Positions 37,436-40,458 of a stretch of 40,458 bases of DNA are shown here, one piece after another. The notes beneath the pieces are model-generated. The model was not told the DNA's origin. It searched no databases and saw nothing but the letters and a program-made list of their open reading frames with translations. A program made the translations under genes and the position numbers. The stretch's first letter is position 1, and every line of letters begins with the position of its first letter. The DNA comes from Sphingomonas jeddahensis (GTDB taxonomy: Bacteria > Pseudomonadota > Alphaproteobacteria > Sphingomonadales > Sphingomonadaceae): positions 1-40,458 of the forward strand of contig NZ_MPSB01000018.1 in the NCBI RefSeq assembly GCF_001981525.1. The letters are read 5' to 3'.

Positions 37436-39365
37436 CCTGGCCGATCAGGCTCGCCTTCACCCGCGCGATTGCATCGGCGTTGCGGCTCGCCTTCATCGCC
37501 TTCTGCACGGCATTGGTGAACTGCTGGGCATATTCGGCGCCCACCGCACGGCCAAGATCGCGCCGCGTCGCGGTGATCACTTGCGGCACCTTGGCGGCAT
37601 CGCCCGGCTGGATCTGCTCCAGCTTGACGATCAACCAGCCGGCGCGATCGGGTGCCTCCAGCATCTTGGCGGTGCCGCCCTTCATGCTGAAGAGCAACGC
37701 CAGCACCGGGTTCGGCCCGCGCGGATCCTGGTTGATCTGCGATCGTGCGGCAACCGCGCGCTCGACCCTGGCGCCGCGCACGCCGGCGTCGGCCAGCGCC
37801 TTTTCCACGGTCGCGCCCTTGTTGACGGCCGCGAGCACCTTGGATGCGGCGGCCCGCGCCGCGCGGCGTGCGCGGTCGGCGGTGAAGTCCTTGGCGGCCT
37901 GCTCGCGCACTTCGGCGATCGGGCGCGGCGCCGCGCGCACGATGCGATCGAGCGCGACCAGCGCGAAGCTGCCATCTGGCCCGGTTGCCACCACCTGCGG
38001 ATCATCGCCTTCCTCGGACTGGAAAGCGGCCGACAACACCGGCAGCAGCGTTGGATCGGGCTGCGCCTCGGGCTTGGTGGGATCGCCGCCCGTCGCCGTC
38101 AGCGCTGGCGTGGTCGCCGCATTCAACTTTTGGTCGGTCACCAATTCAGAGAAATTGGCATTGTCCGCGATTGCGTCTTCCAGCGCCTCCCGAATGGAGG
38201 TGAGCGCGTCGGCCGTCTTCTTTTTGGTCAGTTCGTCTACAATCGTCGCGCGCGCGTCGGCCAGCGACTTGCCCGGAACCTGCGCAACCGTCTCCACCTT
38301 GCCGACGACAAAGCCGATCGATCCGCGCACCGGGCCGATCGTGCCGCCTTGCGCCGCACCGAACAGGGCATTGGCAACCGCTGCGGAGGTCGCCGACGTC
38401 AGCGCCGCTTTGTCCTGTGCTTCCAGCCGGCGTGCTTCCAAGCCGGCGGCACGCGCCGCATCGGCTACCGACGAGCCGCCGCGCACCTTGGCGGCCAGCG
38501 CATCGGCCGCCTTCTGGTCAAGCACGGTAACGAGTGACACTGTCCGCGTCTCGCGCGCCGCCCAGCGCGCCTTGTCGCCATTGTAAGCGGCGGCGATCTC
38601 GGCATCGGTCGGCGTGGAGCGCGCCTTCACCATCTCGGGCGACACGCGAGCGTATCGCACCACGCGCCGCTCCGGCAGCGAATAGCGCTGGAGGTTGCGC
38701 TTGTACCAATCCTGGATCTCGGCATCGGTCGGCGCCGCGCCCGTCGGCATCGCCGCAGCCGGGATCAGCGCTACTTGGCCGGCGCGCTTCTCCAGCAGCA
38801 GCGAGGCATAGGGCAACGCCAGCGACTGCGGCACCTGTCCCGCGCCGACCTGCGGGCGGACGAGGAACTGCGCCATCGTCTCGCGCGCGATATCCGCCTG
38901 CACCTGCGCGTCGGTCAGCCGGTTACGCGCCAGAACCTGCTCGTAAATCGCCTGGTCGAACTTGCCGGTCGGCCCCTGCAGCGCGGGAATGTTGCGCAGT
39001 TCGCTGCCGATCAGCGCGCGGCTCACCACCATGCCCTGATCCTCGCCGAACGCCTGCAAGGACAGGCCGGCGAGCATACGATCGAGCACGCCCTCGACGC
39101 CGCCGGCGGCGACCAGCTGCGCCATGTCGACGCCGGGGTTGCGCTGCTGCGCGCCACGCAGCTCGTCCTGCACGCGCTGCGTCAGTTCGGCTTCGCTGAC
39201 GTCTTCGCCGCCGACCTTGGCCACCGTCGCGCCCGATGCGCCGCCGCTGCTTTGCAGACCGGTAATGTCGCCCAGCGCAAAGGCCAGCGCAATGACGCCC
39301 AGCACGCCCATGGTGACGACCACGCCAAAGCGCGAATTGATGATACGACGAAAGAACCCGAGCAT
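37419..39365 (-). CDS. ppiD: Periplasmic peptidyl-prolyl isomerase/chaperone PpiD-like
   Basis: 648 residues. One N-terminal membrane anchor (about 13-33, VVVTMGVLGVIALAFALGDI) and a large periplasmic part: a SurA-N-like helical domain (about 45-230), a parvulin-like region with low conservation around ETRTVSLVTVLDQKAADALA, and a C-terminal chaperone-like domain. PpiD assists folding of outer-membrane proteins leaving the Sec channel. Parvulin active-site residues are not clearly preserved, as in other PpiD proteins, so it may act only as a chaperone. It is divergent from tpiA and ahead of trpE, an arrangement I recall from sphingomonads. Confidence 0.85.
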   Translation of the reverse strand: MLGFFRRIINSRFGVVVTMGVLGVIALAFALGDITGLQSSGGASGATVAKVGGEDVSEAELTQRVQDELRGAQQRNPGVDMAQLVAAGGVEGVLDRMLAGLSLQAFGEDQGMVVSRALIGSELRNIPALQGPTGKFDQAIYEQVLARNRLTDAQVQADIARETMAQFLVRPQVGAGQVPQSLALPYASLLLEKRAGQVALIPAAAMPTGAAPTDAEIQDWYKRNLQRYSLPERRVVRYARVSPEMVKARSTPTDAEIAAAYNGDKARWAARETRTVSLVTVLDQKAADALAAKVRGGSSVADAARAAGLEARRLEAQDKAALTSATSAAVANALFGAAQGGTIGPVRGSIGFVVGKVETVAQVPGKSLADARATIVDELTKKKTADALTSIREALEDAIADNANFSELVTDQKLNAATTPALTATGGDPTKPEAQPDPTLLPVLSAAFQSEEGDDPQVVATGPDGSFALVALDRIVRAAPRPIAEVREQAAKDFTADRARRAARAAASKVLAAVNKGATVEKALADAGVRGARVERAVAARSQINQDPRGPNPVLALLFSMKGGTAKMLEAPDRAGWLIVKLEQIQPGDAAKVPQVITATRRDLGRAVGAEYAQQFTNAVQKAMKASRNADAIARVKASLIGQGGSNP

Positions 39366-39449
39366 GCAGCGCCAATCTGTTGAACGCCGCTCGCTTTAAG
39401 GGGCGGGCTTCGTTACCGCAACGGCACAACAGATGAGGGAGGAGCGTGC

Positions 39450-40169
39450 ATGCGGCGTAAGTTCGTGGCCGGAAACTGGAAGATGAACGGCAGCCTGGCG
39501 GCGCTCGCCGAACTCGACGCGATCGGTGCCGCCGTCACTGATACGGTCGACGTAGCCGTCGCGGTGCCCGCCACGTTGATCTACCCCGCGTCGCAACGTG
39601 CGCGCTTTCCGATCGGGGCGGAGGACGTCCACGCCAACGATTGCGGCGCGCACACCGGTTGCGTTTCGGCGGACATGATCAAGGAAGCCGGCGCCGCCTT
39701 CTCGATCGTCGGCCATTCCGAACGTCGTCAGGCGCAAGGCGAAACCGACGCCGATGTAAAGGGCAAGGCCGAGGCGCTCCGCCGCGCCGGCCTCCACGCC
39801 ATCCTGTGCGTCGGCGAAACGCTTGAGCAGCGCGAGGCAGGCGAGGCGGAGGCGGTCGTCACCGCCCAGATCCGCGCCTCGCTCCCCGAGGGCGCAGCGG
39901 GTGACTGGCTGTCGATCGCCTATGAACCAATCTGGGCGATCGGCACCGGCAAGGTGGCGACGGTCGAAGACGTGGAGGCGATGCACGCCGCCATCCGCGA
40001 GGCGCTGGGCGAGAACGGCGAAACGATCCGCCTGCTGTACGGCGGCTCGGTAACGGCAGAAAACGCCGCCGGCCTGTTGCACGCAGCGAACGTCGACGGC
40101 GCCCTCGTCGGCGGCGCCAGCCTGACCGCCGCCAAATTCATCCCCATCATCGAAGCGGCGAGGGGCTAG
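39450..40169 (+). CDS. tpiA: Triosephosphate isomerase
   Basis: 239 residues, TIM barrel interconverting dihydroxyacetone phosphate and glyceraldehyde 3-phosphate. Active-site residues are Lys11 (AGNWKMN), His89 (IVGHSERR) and Glu159 (AYEPIWAIGTG). The phosphate-binding end LLYGGSVTAENA and VGGASL is also present. GGAGG lies 8 bases before the ATG. It shares an 84-base divergent spacer with ppiD. A hairpin element follows its stop. Confidence 0.96.
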   Translation: MRRKFVAGNWKMNGSLAALAELDAIGAAVTDTVDVAVAVPATLIYPASQRARFPIGAEDVHANDCGAHTGCVSADMIKEAGAAFSIVGHSERRQAQGETDADVKGKAEALRRAGLHAILCVGETLEQREAGEAEAVVTAQIRASLPEGAAGDWLSIAYEPIWAIGTGKVATVEDVEAMHAAIREALGENGETIRLLYGGSVTAENAAGLLHAANVDGALVGGASLTAAKFIPIIEAARG

Positions 40170-40171
40170 CT

Positions 40172-40210
40172 CCTCCCCGGAACGGGGAGGGGGACCATGC
40201 GCAGCATGGT
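40172..40210 (+). repeat. Two hairpins downstream of tpiA (repeat element, possible terminator)
   Basis: CCTCCCCG (40172-40179) pairs with CGGGGAGG (40183-40190) around GAA. ACCATGC (40194-40200) pairs with GCATGGT (40204-40210) around GCA. I recall this CTCCCC-GGGGAG plus CCATGC-GCATGG pair as a repeat in sphingomonads. It sits three bases after the tpiA stop; no T-run follows. Confidence 0.65.
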
Positions 40211-40331
40211 GGAGGGGTGCCTCCGCGCAGCGCACCGTTCGAAGTCCATGCGAGGGTGTAGCGTGGCGCTTCAGGCGATCGCCTCCGTCACAATCTCCCC
40301 TTCGCTTTTTCAGCTAGGACGTCCCAATTCT

Positions 40332-40458
40332 TGACCTGCTCCCCGGAAATCATGCCATTGGTAAGTTAGCTGGTCAGATGGAGACGAGCGATGCGGCGAG
40401 GCCGTTTTACCGAGGATCAGATCATAGGCGTGCTGCGTGAGCACGAGGCTGGAGTGAA
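40332..40458 (+). mobile_element. Left end of an IS3-family insertion sequence, cut by window edge
   Basis: TGACCTGCTCCCCGG from 40332 has the TG-rich start of IS3-family (IS407-like) left inverted repeats, followed after about 60 bases by the orfA start. The right end is outside the window, so the repeat pairing and target duplication cannot be checked. Bases 40222-40331 hold nothing recognised. Confidence 0.65.
40391..40458 (+). CDS. IS3-family transposase OrfA, N-terminal fragment
   Basis: The 22 visible codons begin MRRGRFTEDQIIGVLREHEA, which is the standard N-terminus of IS3-family OrfA (helix-turn-helix protein, RFTEEQII-LKEHEAG pattern). The window ends within the gene. In intact elements OrfA is followed by OrfB, expressed by a programmed -1 frameshift; this cannot be seen here. 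Confidence 0.85.
   Translation, partial: MRRGRFTEDQIIGVLREHEAGV

Noticed and set aside
35801..37519. 572-codon open frame antisense to trpE and ppiD
   Set aside because: TrpE motifs on the other strand are complete; the antisense product has a typical shadow composition.

Overview
The window reads as chromosome of a high-G+C alphaproteobacterium, most likely a sphingomonad. Pointers are a large Caulobacter-type TonB-dependent receptor, a LexA operator made of direct GTTC half-sites rather than the palindromic E. coli box, the gltX-gltA / comEC / lexA / moeA-moaC-trpCDG block, and several small REP-type palindromes. No rRNA, CRISPR array or complete prophage was seen. The species assignment is inference; I could not run a search.

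Region by region: an initiator tRNA cut by the left edge with its terminator, then a decayed IS630-type transposase and about 430 bases without a gene (1-1198). A small sugar/lactone cluster follows: a zinc alcohol dehydrogenase and a beta-propeller lactonase, divergent from an MFS carrier (1199-4968). Next come a curlin-repeat fragment, the protein AMPylase SelO, a possible 24-codon leader ORF with hairpins, and uppP (5094-8266). A TonB receptor and a secreted metallophosphoesterase overlap end to end behind a candidate Pho box (8542-12841). A tightly overlapping run holds an RNase H-fold protein, RluE and a FAD oxidoreductase (12903-15477). Small genes and a spermidine-synthase-like protein lead to a three-gene surface-polysaccharide operon: pyruvyl transferase, FrhB-like protein and outer-membrane barrel (15511-20753). 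Then come gltX-gltA plus a small membrane protein, and divergent comEC (20758-25924). About 1.5 kb carries two genes broken by several single-base indels (26106-27595). The rest is lexA with a triple operator, moeA, an exported M24 peptidase, moaC, trpC-trpD-trpG, an exported small protein, a Gdx-like SMR carrier, a YciI-like gene, trpE, ppiD, tpiA and the left end of an IS3-family element (27931-40458).

How the genes work together: the tryptophan genes are split into trpE-yciI (coupled to ppiD) and trpG-trpD-trpC-moaC, with stop/start overlaps of four bases at most junctions, which suggests translational coupling. The TonB receptor and phosphoesterase look like a phosphate-scavenging pair. 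The pyruvyl transferase, FrhB-like protein and barrel look like a decoration/export module for an exopolysaccharide whose main synthesis genes are elsewhere.

Points that most deserve a second look: the cluster of indels between comEC and lexA; a REP-pair insertion that adds about 48 in-frame codons to trpC; three evenly spaced GAAC half-sites at lexA; the Pho box of the receptor/phosphoesterase operon; the short ORF with strong Shine-Dalgarno and competing hairpins ahead of uppP; and the orphan curlin fragment. None is a clearly new system on sequence alone.
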